Shown here piece by piece: positions 1 through 12,206 of a DNA stretch of 64,000 bases. The position numbers and the translations under genes are program-made. The stretch lies in assembly GCA_030522415.1 (NCBI GenBank), contig CM060121.1:7558476-7622475 (forward strand). Reading direction: 5' to 3'. The stretch comes from Channallabes apus. Its lineage: Eukaryota; Chordata; Actinopteri; Siluriformes; Clariidae. The notes under the pieces were generated by a model, which ran no database searches, was not told the DNA's origin, and saw only the letters and a program-made list of their open reading frames with translations. The number at the start of each line of letters is the position of its first letter. Within the stretch, counting starts at the first letter, position 1.

Positions 1-2384
1 GTTACAGGACGCACTCGATGACGCAGACTGGGACATGTTCAGAAACAGCTCCGATGATGACGTCAGCGTGTTTACGGAAGCGGTTGTGGGATTTATTGAA
101 AAGCTGGTAGACGATATGGTAGAGAAAAAGACTATCAGAACGTTTCCCAACCAGAAGCCGTGGGTGGATAAAACCATCCGCGACGCTCTGAGATCTCGCA
201 CAGCTGCCTACAACACGGGACTTGCATCGGGGGACATGGAACCGTGCAAGGCTGCGTCATACAACGTCCGGAAGGCGGTGAAAGAGGCGAAGCAGCGCTA
301 CGGGAGAAAACTAGAGTCACAGCTTCAACAGAGTGACTCTAGGAGCCTGTGGCAGGGACTGAGAACAATAACGGACTATAAAGCACCAACATCCGGTATG
401 ACGAACGCGGACGCGACTCTTGCAGACGAGCTCAACATCTTCTATGCTCGCTTCGAGGCTGCAGCTAAAGACGCTAGCGATGCTAATGCTAACGGCGCTA
501 ATGCTAACGGCGCTAATGCTAGCGGCGCTAATGCTAGCGGCGCTAACGGCTGCAGACAGGAAGACACAGCCAGCACCGGGAACGCGCTCATCATCTCCGA
601 GCACGACGTGAGGAGAGCCTTCAAGAGAGTGAACACCAGGAAAGCAGCAGGACCAGACGGCATCTCAGGCCGTATCCTCAGAGCCTGCGCAGACCAGCTA
701 GCACCTGTGTTCACTGAGATATTCAACATCTCTTTATCTCAGTCGGTGATCCCCACATGCTTCAAAGAGTCCATCATTGTTCCTGTCCCGAAGAAACCAC
801 ACCCTGCTTCCCTCAATGACTATCGCCCTGTAGCCCTCACCTCAGTAGTGATGAAGTGCTTTGAACGCCTTATCAGAGACTTCATCATTTCTTCACTACC
901 CGACACACTGGACCCACTACAGTTTGCATACCGTCAGAACCGCTCCACAGACGATGCAATCTCTCATCTCCTCCACACATCACTCACTCACCTGGACAGT
1001 AGGAAAGGGAATTATGTTAAAATGCTCTTCATCGACTACAGCTCTGCTTTTAACACCATAATTCCCTCCACACTCACCACCAAGCTGGAGCACCTGGGAC
1101 TGAGCTCATCTATATGTCAGTGGATCTCCAATTTTCTGACTGGCAGACCACAGGCAGTAAGGATGGGCGGACATGTCTCAGCTACACTCACTCTCAGCAC
1201 TGGAGCCCCCCAGGGTTGTGTTCTGAGCCCCCTGCTGTACTCTTTGTACACCCACGACTGCGTGGCCACTACCAACTCCACCTCCATCATCAAGTTTGCT
1301 GACGACACCGTCGTGGTCGGACTGATCACCAACAATGATGAGTCGGACTACCTAGAGGAGATTGGAAATCTGGAGAACTGGTGCCAGAGGAACAATCTCC
1401 TCCTGAACGTCAGTAAGACAAAGGAGCTGATAGTGGACTTTAGTACAAAGCAGGAGAGGAACTACCAGACCCCCGTCATCAACAGGAGCCCAGTGGAGAG
1501 AGTGGACAGCTTCAGATACCTCGGTGTTCACATCACGCAGGACCTATCATGGTCCTGTCACATCAACACCGTGGTGAAAAAAGCCCGGCAGCGTCTCTAC
1601 CACCTCAGACGCTTGAGAGACTTTAAACTGCCCTCCAAGGTGCTCAGGAACTTCTACTCCTGCACCATAGAGAGCATCCTGACGGGAAACATCTCGACCT
1701 GGTTCGGGAACAGCACCATGCAGGACAGACAAGCTCTACAGAGGGTGGTGCGATCAGCCGAGCGCATCATCCGCACTGAGCTCCCTGACCTGCACTCCAT
1801 CTACAGCAAGCGGTGCTGGACTAAGGCCAGGAAGATCATGAAGGACCTCAGTCACCCCAGTAATGGACTGTTCTCTTTGTTGCGGTCTGGGAAAAGATTC
1901 CGCTCCCTAAAGGCCAACACAGAGAGACTGAGGAGGAGTTTCTTCCCGCAGGCGATAAGGTCTCTCAATCACAATCACACCTCCACACAGGACTAATAAC
2001 ACCTTTTAAGCTCACAACACTGACTGGACAATCATGGACACATTCATACACACTTGCACTAAATACTCATACATCTGGACAATTGCACATGTCACCTTTC
2101 ATGCATATTTGCACAACCACCGACACTTTAATTATATATACATATATACTCTACCCTATATTCTATATTTTTGCAATTTTTTATGATGCCCTTATTGCAC
2201 AGTTAATTTTACTAGTTAAAATTATTTCTTCAGTATTTCCTTTTTATTGATTATTTATTTTACGTACAAGCTTTTATTTTCTTTTTTAAGGTCACTGGCG
2301 GTCGTATAAAGCATTTCACTGCATATTATACTGTGTATGATTGTGTATGTGACCAATAAAATTTGAATTTGAATTTGAATTTGA
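1..2384 (+). mobile_element. LINE (jockey superfamily, L2/CR1/Rex1 type), 3' portion with intact reverse transcriptase frame
   Basis: A non-LTR retrotransposon copies its RNA into DNA at a nicked target. The frame is open from base 2 to the stop at 1994-1996, so the protein enters from beyond the left edge; the first ATG at 35 is not the true start. Counting from that ATG, motif A (FIDYSSAF, residues 332-339), the APQG motif (391-394) and the catalytic FADD box (421-424) are all present, and a basic C-terminal domain follows. The endonuclease domain should lie to the left. A 3' untranslated region (1997-2350) leads into a short TTTGAA-type tandem tail ending near 2384, typical of tail-repeat LINEs. 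There are no stops or frameshifts, so the insertion is young. A second truncated copy is at 30585-32189. Family type is recognised by motif; exact family was not checked. Confidence 0.93.
476..548 (+). repeat. In-frame 15-bp minisatellite inside the LINE coding frame
   Basis: About four and a half units of GCTAATGCTAACGGC (with AGC for AAC variants) encode repeats of Ala-Asn-Ala-Asn/Ser-Gly in the linker just upstream of the reverse transcriptase domain. The unit length is a multiple of three, so copy number can change without breaking the frame. Confidence 0.85.
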
Positions 2385-2589
2385 TGTTGCATATTAAACT
2401 GGAATACTGGAGCTTTTTTAAAAATTCATTAGTTACAGCTACAGATTTCATATTTAGGGTTAAGGTCATGCTGAGTTTATAAAAGTATGAGGTACTGTAC
2501 GTGAATGACATTCCTAGATCAAGAATCTCGGTGTACCTTTGTGCACACAAGCTCTTGCCTGAGATTTCAATATACACACTAACTCTATA

Positions 2590-3465
2590 TGTCTTACTCA
2601 ATCTCTACCCCTTTTTTCTGGTTCTATGCCTCATTTAACCATACCCTTCATCTTAACCCCACCTCTTTCTCTAACTCTACCTTGTGCCCCAAATCTAGGT
2701 CTCATTTAACTACACACTTCCTCTTAACCCCATCCCTTTATCTACCTCCACCCGTTGTCCCAATTCCATACCTTGTTTTTACCACACCCATCCTGACCTC
2801 CACCTCTTGTCTTATAGCTGAAGTCCTCATTGTAACCAGATGCCTTTTTAATTCCTACCTTCACTCATGACTTCACCTCTGTTGAAACAAGATTCCACAT
2901 CCTACTCTTTGCTTTCCTGACAACTCCATCCCTAACCACCCTTGGCCTTACTGTATTCAGTTCCATTCTATCGCCCCTGCAACTTCCCCTAATTCCACAC
3001 CCAATGCAAATTTCCTGGCCTCATCATAAAAAACATGCAATTGCCTCACCTACCTCAAACTCCTCAATCAAATTCCAGACCTCACTGTAGCCACACCCTT
3101 TATCCTGTACTAACCCCCACAATCTTCCCTAACACCATTCCGCATCCTAATCCATGAGATTTACTGTAATTACACCTGACCCCCCCCTCAACCTCCCGAC
3201 CATTCCATATATCCCTCACATCCTCTTCTAGCTCCTCCCCTTAATCCAATTTCATGACTTGTTGTAACCCTTCATCCTAACCCCATATCCTACCCTAACC
3301 CCACCTTGTGTCCCAGTCTAAGGCCCCAATGTAAACACATCCCATCCCAGAATGCCTCCTCCTTTCCTAAGTCAACTCTTCATTAAAAACCCAGTGCTAA
3401 TTGTAACCACAGTTCTCATCCTAATCCCTGGCTCTTAACTCCACCACCTTACATGTATCACCTCC
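2590..3465 (+). repeat. Decayed C-rich, G-poor tandem repeat (about 70-bp unit)
   Basis: The plus strand is very poor in G and carries recurring phrases such as CCTCATTGTAACCACACCC, CATCCTAACCCCACC and CTTGTGTCCCAA. The first clear units start near 2630, 2701 and 2771, giving a spacing near 71 bp; later units vary in length. The array is too diverged for simple slippage and looks like an old minisatellite. The short open frame at 2589-2870 is a by-product. Confidence 0.6.
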
Positions 3466-3899
3466 TTTCAAGTTGTTTGCATTTGAAGCATATTTTATAT
3501 ATTTAAGTTATAGAAGCATTGCCATTCTACTGCTCTTAAAATTTCCTATCTACCTTATTCCCATTACCTGCTTTAAGACATTTGACCGGAATTGTGCAGG
3601 AAAAAGACATCACCCACAGACTATTAATTTACTGAAGATTAATTTCCTTTCCATTCTTTAAACAAAAGCTCAGTCTTTCTACAGTATAAACACAGAAAAA
3701 CTAGTAACAGATACTCCAGTGCTAATTTTAGATGGTGTAAGTCTGACCCTGGACATCGGTAGCCTGAACATAAATATTCACTGTATCTATGGCTGTATTG
3801 TGGTGAAAAATCATACTGTGTAAGTAATCACTATGCCTTAGAGCAATAAAGCCTCATTATAGTCACAAACTGAGACTGAACACTAAGTCAAACATGGAC

Positions 3900-4458
3900 T
3901 GATCCAGCAAATGAATGCTGCTAGTTTCCCAGATTGTGGATTTGCTTTTGATGAAAATTTCTTTCACTCTTCTGTCTTGCTTTATGTGCACTGGTGGCTC
4001 AGTGATAAGCAGGGTTCTGGCATCGACTGGTGTTGACAGCTGTTTCTCTGAGGACTTGACTTGGCTGCAGTCGCTCGATAGTTCAGGACTGGAAATTCCT
4101 ACAAGTCTACCTGAGTCTCTAATAACTACCTGGACTCCATATTAACATCAATTAAAATCATAGCTGAACTGGCTGCCACTTAAAAATTCAAGTATAAATG
4201 CAGATCAATTCCTGCTTTCTGTTTCACCCTGTTGAGTCTGGTTCCTCTTAAGGTTTCTTCCTATTACCATCTCAGGGAGTTTTTTCTTGCCACTGTCACC
4301 CTCGGCTTGCTCACCAGGGACTATCTGACCATTTTGATTCATACACATTCACATTCCATACAAACTTAAATAATTCTTTTGATTGTGTAAAGCTGCTTTC
4401 CGACAATGACAATTGTTAAAAGCGTTATAAATAAAATTGAATTGAATTGAATTCTCAG
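3900..4458 (+). mobile_element. LINE 3' end (L2-like) with TTGAA-type tail
   Basis: The stretch from about 4190 has the fish LINE 3' untranslated signature: GTTCCTCTTAAGGTTTC, CTCAGGGAGTTTTTTCTTGCC, then AAAGCTGCTTTCCGACAATG and a tail of AATTGAATTG repeats ending near 4458. No reverse transcriptase frame is left. The same family occurs on the minus strand at 26050-28060, and a short tail piece lies at 21660-21710. The left limit is a guess. Confidence 0.7.
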
Positions 4459-4672
4459 CTGCCATATTTCAGGCCCAGGTTTGATTCCCAGTCCGTCCCC
4501 AAACTCAGCCACTGGTGGCAGGGCATTCTAAATGCTGGTCCCAAGCACAGATAAATGGAAAGGTTGTGTCAGGAAGAGCATCTAGTATAAAACATGTGCA
4601 AGTTCAATTTGCAGATCAAGTCTGCTGTGGAAACCCCTTAACTGGAGCAGCCGAAAGAACAACAACAGCACT
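4450..4672 (+). mobile_element. Old DANA/V-SINE-like SINE remnant
   Basis: It contains the diverged module TGTGTCAGGAAGAGCATCTAG...TAAAACATGTGC, then CTGCTGTGGAAACCCC and AGCAGCCGAAAGAACAACAACA, the 3' part of SINEs common in fish. The tRNA-like head is not clear. The related and equally old copy at 55140-55310 keeps GGAAGGGCATCCGGCG. Confidence 0.6.
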
Positions 4673-4799
4673 GAGTTTCAAGCACAACCCAAATGAATGT
4701 TTTTTTAATGTCTTTTTGGTTTACCAAAAGCATCACCAAAAGCATTTAGGAGTCTTTAAAAATTTATGTGCTGTGAGGTTTGGTGGATTTCAGCCCAGG

Positions 4800-4839
4800 T
4801 CACATTGAGGTGAGAGGACCAATGATAAAAACAAAAGAT

Positions 4840-4871
<32 letters not shown>

Positions 4872-5320
4872 GAATATGAAACAAAAAGATGTCTTTCCAA
4901 CTTTTATTTCCACTCTACCTGTCATCATGAGAATTCCCAAGCAGGGATTTTGGAAGGGATAGTCATGAGTAAAAATACATGCCAGGTTTTGCAAAGAGTT
5001 TTGCACAGGAGCTCTGCCTTTTGAAATTTGAGTACTAGGTATAAATCAAAAATATGGCGGGTCTTCTATTTTCCCTGGCAAAAACATACAGATGTGCCAA
5101 TCATCATACGAATCTGAACTGATGTTGTGGTGAGGTGTTTTGAACACTCATGTATTAACTGACACCAACGTAAACCTCAGTCTATTTCCCAAATCTCATA
5201 TTAGCAATGATTTGGCAGGTGATCTCGTCTCAGCTTGATTTCAAGTCAGCTTTCTGTCAAGGTGAAATGAGAACATTTATGTTTGTTAAATTTAGCTATT
5301 TTTAGCTAATGTCAGATATG
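4800..5320. other. Unassigned AT-rich spacer with (AAAT)n
   Basis: It holds an AAAT microsatellite at about 4843-4872. I see no exon or recognisable element in the rest. Confidence 0.4.
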
Positions 5321-5321
5321 T

Positions 5322-5530
5322 ACACACAGTTGTGGTTAGATGTTTACATACACTAATCATAAGAATATAAGACTATAAGACATATGAATGACTTAGCAAT
5401 ATTGGATTTTTATTAAATCATCTTACAGGAAAATATCTGTAGACCAAAAAAGAAAGCAGCATATTATACAAAGACCACTTTTGCAAGCATGAAGAAGTCT
5501 TCAGAAGCACTCTGGCTGGTTCAGAAAGAT
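5322..5530 (+). mobile_element. Tc1-like transposon left end
   Basis: The sequence ACAGTTGTGGTTAGATG followed by TTTACATACACT matches the terminal inverted repeat of fish Tc1 elements (the CAGTTG...TTTACATACAC pattern known from salmonid-type Tc1). It is followed by typical subterminal AT-rich sequence. The copy is broken near 5640 by an L2 fragment; the transposase remnant at 6960-7780 may belong to the same old insertion. Confidence 0.6.
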
Positions 5531-5639
5531 GATAAGTAAAAATGATCATCCCCATCTCCACACATCGCTAACCTTACTCTTTGCTCTTGTAGATTTCTTC
5601 TTTACAATATCAGAAGAATTCGCCCATTTCTTTCTTCAC

Positions 5640-6308
5640 AGGCTACTCAGGTGCTTGTTCAGTCCCTTGTTATTTCAAGACTGGACTACTGCAACTCACT
5701 CCTGGCAGGTCTGCCTCTGTCCACGATTCGTCCTCTGCAACTGATCCAGAATGCAGCAGCACGTCTCGTTTTTAACCTCCCCAAGTTCTCCCACACCACC
5801 CCACTCCTCCACTCCCTGTACTGGCTTCCTGTAGCTGCCCGCATTAAATTCAAAACGCTGATGCTTGCCTACAAAGCTAAAAATGGCCCTGCACCCACTT
5901 ACCTCTCTGCTCTAATCACACCACACACTGCACAACGTTCCCTCCGATCCTCCAGCACTGCTCGCCTCATCCCACCATCTCTCAGGGATCGAGGGCGACA
6001 TTCATCCAGGCTCTTTTCTGTTCTGGCACCTAGGTGGTGGAACGAACTTCCTCTAGATGTCCGTACAGCAGAGACTTTGACTATCTTTAAACGACGACTC
6101 AAGACGCATCTGTTTCTCCAGTACTTGGACTAACGCCCCCCCCCCCCCAAAAAAAAATCCCTCTTCCCAGTTGTGTTGGACTAATGGCACTTAGTTATTA
6201 ACCTAGTTAACCCAGTGTAAGTGTGTATCCAGTGATGTAAACTTTAAAGCACTTTTTGTAAGTCGCTCTGGATAAGATCGTCTGCCAAATGCCTAAATGT
6301 AAATGTAA
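5640..6308 (+). mobile_element. 5'-truncated L2/UnaL2-type LINE
   Basis: An open frame of 160 codons (5651-6133) encodes the C-terminal part of an L2-type LINE protein, with the usual [14 protein letters not shown] and [10 protein letters not shown] motifs, and ends in a stop after LQYLD. The 3' untranslated part ends with GTAAGTCGCTCTGGATAAG, CTGCCAAATGCC and tandem TAAATG repeats, the stem-loop plus tail recognised by UnaL2-like reverse transcriptases. The catalytic domain is missing, so this is a dead 5' truncation. A second copy of this tail lies at 46030-46101. Confidence 0.9.
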
Positions 6309-6433
6309 TTAACAGGTAAATTAAAACAAATAGCACCAGAAACCATATTTTATGCACAGGGTCATCATACAAAGTATTTACTTTGTTTCATTAATTAGTG
6401 TTTACTTCTTTATACAGTATATATATACACACA

Positions 6434-6930
6434 TTACCGTTCAAAAGTTTGGGGTCATTTGCAAATTTCTTTGTTTTTGTTTAGTGATTTATTTTCTACA
6501 TTCTACAACAATACTGGGGATTTCAAAACTATAAAATAACACATATGGAATTAGGTAATTACGTAACAACAACAAAAACACCAGTTAGTTGTTATTTTAA
6601 GACACAGAGGTCGGCCTTTCTTGCAAGAACAGTATTGTCAAGTGCATTTGCAAAATCCGTCAAGCACCATAATGAAACTGGCTCTCATGAAGGCCGTCCC
6701 AGGAGGACGAGACCAAAACCTACCTCTGCCGCAGACGAGAAGTTCATTTAGAGTTATCAGCCTGAAAAATGACCAATTAACAGCACCTCAGATTAGAGGC
6801 GTTATGAAGTCTATACAGAGCAGAAGTAGCAGAAACATCTCAATATCAACTGTTCAAAGGAGATTCATGCATCTTTTGGACGCCTTCAGCAAAACTTTAC
6901 AATGTAGAAAGAAATAAAAATCAGGAACGA
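6434..6930 (+). pseudogene. Tc1/mariner transposase N-terminal remnant
   Basis: The left terminal repeat TTACCGTTCAAAAGTTTGG starts near 6434. Downstream, two overlapping frames (6545-6751 and 6621-6917) together read as the paired helix-turn-helix DNA-binding region of a Tc1 transposase: a SAADEKFI-like segment in one frame, and APQIRGVMKS and STVQRR in the other. The frameshift between them and the loss of the catalytic half and right terminus make it a pseudogene. A deleted sister copy with both ends is at 10766-11272. Confidence 0.75.
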
Positions 6931-6959
6931 TCATGGAGTTAGAAAGTGATATATAAGTT

Positions 6960-7790
6960 GACTTTTGCATAGTACTTCATAAGTCTAATAGAAAAAAAGG
7001 CCCAAAAATATGAGTTTTCTGAAATGTATACAGGGTCAAACTTATACACACAAGTTAAAAAAAAATTCAAATACCCAACTTGGACAATTAATTCAGTGGT
7101 GCAGAAAGTTCTGAACAGTCTTTTAATTTCCCTAGCCCAAGACCTCCCAACTTCCTGTTAGTGATGATGATGATTAATCACAGCTGGTATATTCTCTGGA
7201 TGGTGAGGGATCACAAAGGCACACCCCTGCCATGAACCTGGAAGCTGCTTTAACACTAGTGTCACTGTCTACAGTAAAGAGAGTTTTATATCACCATGGA
7301 CTAAAAGGCTGCTGTCCAAGAACAAACAGCCTACTCCAAAATCCACAATTTTAAGCTTGACTAAAGTTTGCCGCTGAGCACATTGACAAAGGAAAAAAGG
7401 TTTTCTGGAGCAAAGTTTTGACCAGAGGTATGTTTCTAGGAATAAAGGAGAGACATTCAACTACAAAAACACTGTTCACTACTACCAACTGTTAAGCACA
7501 GTGGATGGTTTTGATGCTTTGCATCCCCACACTTGGGGATGTTTTTCTGCCAGTGGAACTGGTGCATTACACAAAGTGGATGGAATAATGAATAAGGTGG
7601 ACTATTGATTCTTCAACATGACCTCAAGTCATCAGTCCAATTTTATCTGTAAGCTTGGAGAAGATTGAAACCTAGTGTGCCAATAGGCCACAAAGACACA
7701 TCAAAGCTGGTATTTGCCAGGAAGCCAATACATTTGACTAGAATCTACCAGTTCTTCAAACAATTTTGGTCAAACTCGCAAGATAATTTC
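6960..7790 (+). pseudogene. Tc1-like transposase remnant, catalytic region
   Basis: Translations carry scattered Tc1 features: AAEHIDKGKKVFWSK (the conserved region before the first catalytic Asp) near 7370-7420, and a diverged KHSGW.../GDVF segment near 7490-7545. Multiple stops and indels break the frame. The flanking text resembles common teleost Tc1 copies. It may be the continuation of the element whose left end is at 5322. Confidence 0.6.
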
Positions 7791-8765
7791 ATAATTTAAA
7801 TTCATTTTTTTAATTAAGATTCTAATGTGGTAGGGTCATTCTGTGCCAGTAAAAAGACTAGTTAAGAGCAATTTAATGCAAGCGCAATATTGCAATGGCA
7901 TTCATGTTCTTGATGAGTATACTGTGTTGTCATTATGAAAGATGTAGTCCTTGGTTAGCAATAGCAATCATGGTCAAGGTAAAAGAGCGCCATAAAGTTC
8001 TCAGGAACAGTGTTATTAAACAATACTTACAAGTAATTAAGCTCTAGAGCCACATCAAAAACTTGGCACTACAGTTGGTTTTGTAGGATCATGAGACCTT
8101 TATTAATCTTTACCAGACAGGATCACCATGCAAGATTTTTCCACACTCATAATTTTGGATGAATTGAAGATGATTTGCCAAGCGGTCCACAATCCTGCAA
8201 AAAGCTAATTAGTTCTTTCCACAGTGAGCTGGATTAAAAATGGCAGTTAAAGAAATTAAGGCAAATAAAATGATCAAAATAGTAAAGTAATAGTAGGTGC
8301 ATGTCAGCATTATAGTGTATGACTTTAATATTATAGTTGATTGTATGTTGGCACTCAAGGCTCAGCCTTATTCAGAGACTGATCTGGCTTATATAAAATG
8401 TCTAATGTACAACCATGCTCTACTTATGTCCATATGTTGCAAGTGGTTTATTATGCAAACACATACACTCACCCCGCTACTGTACAGTACTCACTGTATT
8501 GGCTTTGATAGGTGAATTAGCGCAAGAGATTTATGAGTGTTTGTTTTGGCTTTGGAGTTTCTGCCAGTTGCGCAACTAAGAAGAAAGCCCCAGATGAAAG
8601 GTTTTGTACATGATCTGTATGAAATGCGATCAGTTCCAGTCAGGTGAAATTAGTCCCTTTTTAACTTTAAATGGTGCTTTGCAGGAGTGCTGATTGCTAG
8701 CAGTTTCGTTGCTGAGGATTCAGAGTGGCACTGTCTGGCTTTTATCCTGAAAAACAAGTTGAGTC
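7790..8765. other. Unassigned AT-rich sequence
   Basis: I see no convincing exon, transposon end or RNA gene here. Short open frames are consistent with chance. Confidence 0.35.
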
Positions 8766-8768
8766 GGA

Positions 8769-8860
<92 letters not shown>
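8769..8860 (+). repeat. (TG)n microsatellite
   Basis: About 45 uninterrupted TG dinucleotides. The Cys-Val reading frame across it is an artefact. Confidence 0.98.
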
Positions 8861-8861
<1 letters not shown>

Positions 8862-8869
8862 ACGCATGC

Positions 8870-10760
8870 TGTCACACCTCTGATCATCAGCCCATGCTAA
8901 TCGTTAAGGGAAGAAAAAAAGTAATCAATCATTAAAGACAAGTTTGGTGTCTAAAGATTTGTTTCCTTAAACCTTTTTTTTTCATGCATAGTGCTCACTC
9001 ATCAAGTTAAATTTGTGTTTAGGAAAATGTAAGCTGTAAATCACTCTTAAATTACTTGTAATTTAACCATAGGCGAACCTTGCCATTCAAACTGGGCCCT
9101 TAGTGAGCTTGGGAACTGTGAGCTTCCTTGAAACAAACCAAATACCATGCAACTAAACCACTACTTTATGCTGACTATAGAACATCTGGCTGTTATTAAA
9201 GGTTTTGCAATGTATACAGGCTCTGAAATATATATATTTTAATCAAGAATTATATTCATACATTATAATCCAAAGAATATTGAAACGAAAAAGAAAAAAC
9301 AACATATAGTTGGATGACACTCAAAACACGATCTACAGTACCAAACCACCAAATAATTCAAAATCCATTTTACAGAATCCAATGACATTAATCATTAAAT
9401 ATTATAAATCTAAATATGAATGACTTTTGTTTACAAACACATTAGAAGTATTTTTTTCTTTGTCATTATCATTTTTATTCATAGGTTTTCAAACTATAGA
9501 AGTTAAAACGCATATGATGTGCAATAATAAGCAGTGTTTAGTTTAGTGTAGCTCACAAGTAAGGCAAGTTTAACATTATGAAAAAAACCTATTGTCTCAG
9601 TGATAAGCATGTGCACAGAAAGATGATGCCATTTTCTATAACCTGCAAAATCCCCCATAATTGTCATTTATACATATTACTGAATATTATAAAATGTAAA
9701 ACGAAAGAGTTCATGATTGTTCATGCATTTTTATCCCTGATGAACCTAATATGAAGTTAAATACTGGATCATGATAATATTTTCCGGATGTTGGACATTT
9801 TGTGATGGCCAGTGGTGGACTGCCGCATGAACCTACAGTAGTACAAAATAAAAGATCGAGATGAGTACTCTGGGTGCGGTTAGTTATCCTGGCTTTATTT
9901 CTGACTTCATTCATAAGAAATCCAACGTAATCACCCTCAATCATAACAATAACTCGGAAATTATTCCTACGTTCATGGTGTTTAGTCTGCAGATGGTGCA
10001 TTGTGGGATTTCACAGGCACACTGGATATTCTCCACCATGATGACATGATTACAAAATGGCAGGCTGCCATGATCTAGTGCACTAGGTAGGTAGGGAGTA
10101 TCTTCATCATGACTGATTTTTCTTCTGTGTACATTCAGTACAATCAATTATATTTATCCTAAACAGGATGCAACTACACCAACCCAGTCTCCCACAAAAC
10201 GTTGCTATGACTAGGTTCTTGGGTTCTTTTATTATGTTTTATATAAGAAAGAAAAACATTAGTTTGTAACTATGGTAATATTACTATCAAAAAGGTTTTT
10301 AAGGTTATCCAAGGATCATGGGAACACTGTTAAATATAACATTAGCATTTTATTTTACTCAACTGCTTGGGGAGAATCACCTGGAAAAATACCATATGCT
10401 GCCATAGCATGAGGAATTGAAACACTGATAAAGCACTGAACATACGTAATGTACATATTTAGTAGTGGTGTAACCTAATGCGTCTATCTGATAATGTGAA
10501 CTCTACGACTATGGACTGTTGGGAAAACCTGTGGAAAAAAAACAGGGCTGGTGGAAAACAAGTCATTTTTTTATTCACACTCATCAAAATATGGTTCCAG
10601 AAGAGAAGGAGGATGATGGGAAAGGAGGATTACAGTGGCGGGAGAGTGAGGTTTTGGTGTAATGCTGGCGCAGAACACCAGAGCAATGCTTCTTCTTTAT
10701 TTATTTGCTTTTTTGTCCAAGTAAGGAGAATTCATATTTACAAACTCCAGTTGAAATTTA
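8870..10760. other. Unassigned sequence
   Basis: Mostly AT-rich. Three overlapping open frames at 9711-10147 on both strands (60-100 codons) have no motif, splice sites or recognisable family, so I do not call a gene. The stretch 10478-10700 is more G/A-rich but also unassigned. Confidence 0.35.
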
Positions 10761-10765
10761 TGTAC

Positions 10766-11272
10766 CTTACCAGTCAAACGTTTGGACACAATTTTGTACA
10801 ATACTGAACAATATTTTTTTGACAACTATGAAATAACACATATGGCATTAGATAATTAAGTAACAGCAACAACCACAGCAATATTTTTTTTATTTAAGAC
10901 ACAAAGGTCAGCTGCTCTTGCAAGAACAAATGCGAAATGCAACAAATTGTCAAATGCATTCGCAAAACCCATCAAGCACCATGATGAAACTGCCTTTCAT
11001 GAAGACCATCCCAGAGGAAAAGTTTATTTAAAGTTACCAGCCTCAGAAATCACCAATTAATAAACAGCACCTCAGATTAGAGCTGTTATGAAGGCATTAC
11101 AGAGCAAAAGTAGCAGACACACCTCAAACAACTGTTCAAAGAGATTGAACAGTTGTTTGAGGGGATTATTTGCATAATTTGGATGCCTCCAGTATAATTT
11201 TACAATGTAGAAAGAAATTAATATCAAGAAAGACCATTGATTTTGGACATTTGTCCAAACTTTTGACTAATA
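10766..11272 (+). mobile_element. Non-autonomous Tc1 element with both terminal repeats
   Basis: The left end CAGTCAAACGTTTGGACAC and the right end GTCCAAACTTTTGACTAA are inverted copies. The interior is a deleted and frameshifted version of the transposase N-terminal region seen at 6434-6930: the ATCAAGCACCATGATGAAAC, CAGCCTCAGAAATCACC and CTCAGATTAGAGC stretches align by eye. It cannot encode transposase. A perfect 18-bp hairpin at 11122-11162 is an added feature (see findings). Confidence 0.8.
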
Positions 11273-11539
11273 AAGTACATTCATGTAATTACCTGAAGAT
11301 CCAATCCTTAGCCAAATAAAGCTCATGTCATGCAAGAGAACCAATGAAAAAACAAATAAAATTGTTTCTTATACTTGATTAATTCAACATTACACTATAC
11401 CTTCAAAGTTGCCAGTAGGATTTCACACATCACAACACACCTGTAGGCAATCCTGACTGTAGCGTCAAAGGAAAGCTAATATAATAATAATGATATTCAT
11501 ACAATTTCCGTTTGGGATTAATAGAGTACTCTAGCTGTC

Positions 11540-11553
11540 TATCTTTCTATCTT

Positions 11554-11631
<78 letters not shown>

Positions 11632-11632
11632 C
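11540..11632 (+). repeat. Compound (TATC)n(TGTC)n microsatellite
   Basis: Tetranucleotide units, first TTTC/TATC mixed, then pure TATC, then TGTC, then TATC again: a compound array. Confidence 0.95.
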
Positions 11633-12206
11633 CTTAAAAAGCAAGCCTGAAAAAAACTAAAGACACAAGTCAAAGATGTTGCCAGATAACGTTCCTTTTT
11701 TTTTTTTTTTTTTTTTTACAAAGAGCAATCACATTACAAAACACATTACATGACACATTGTTCCTGTGCAATACAGGTCAGATCTGTTCAAATTAAGAAG
11801 ACATGACCATGTGTTCGCACATACTCATGGCACACATTGTCACGTGTGTGCAGTGTGCATAATCGGCAAGTGCAATACAAGCCCAGGATGTCGAAAAGCA
11901 AGTGTAAAAGCAATGGTAATGAAGCTGGTACTGCTAAGAAGCTTCAACCAATAAGAATGGAGACAAAAGAGAAAATAATTGAGAGAATGGAGCAAGGTGA
12001 AAAAAGATGGCAGACATTTCTCCTTAGTTTAACATCAATTGTTTAACCTTCAGCACCATTCTAAAAAACACTGTACTGTAATACGGTATATTGTGTATAG
12101 CCAATTGTTTTAGGTTCCTGGTACCTAGACAATGTTTGTTGGACTTAGAAACAAATTGGAATTATGAACAAGCTTTCAGAAGAAAACTCTGTTGTATGTT
12201 GGGGAC

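Noticed and set aside
8687..8935. Open frame of Cys-Val repeats over (TG)n
   Set aside because: Produced by the microsatellite; same for frames at 21137, 21540, 45387, 43522 and 45341.
9711..10147. Overlapping frames on both strands, 60-96 codons
   Set aside because: No motif or splice context; composition not convincingly coding.
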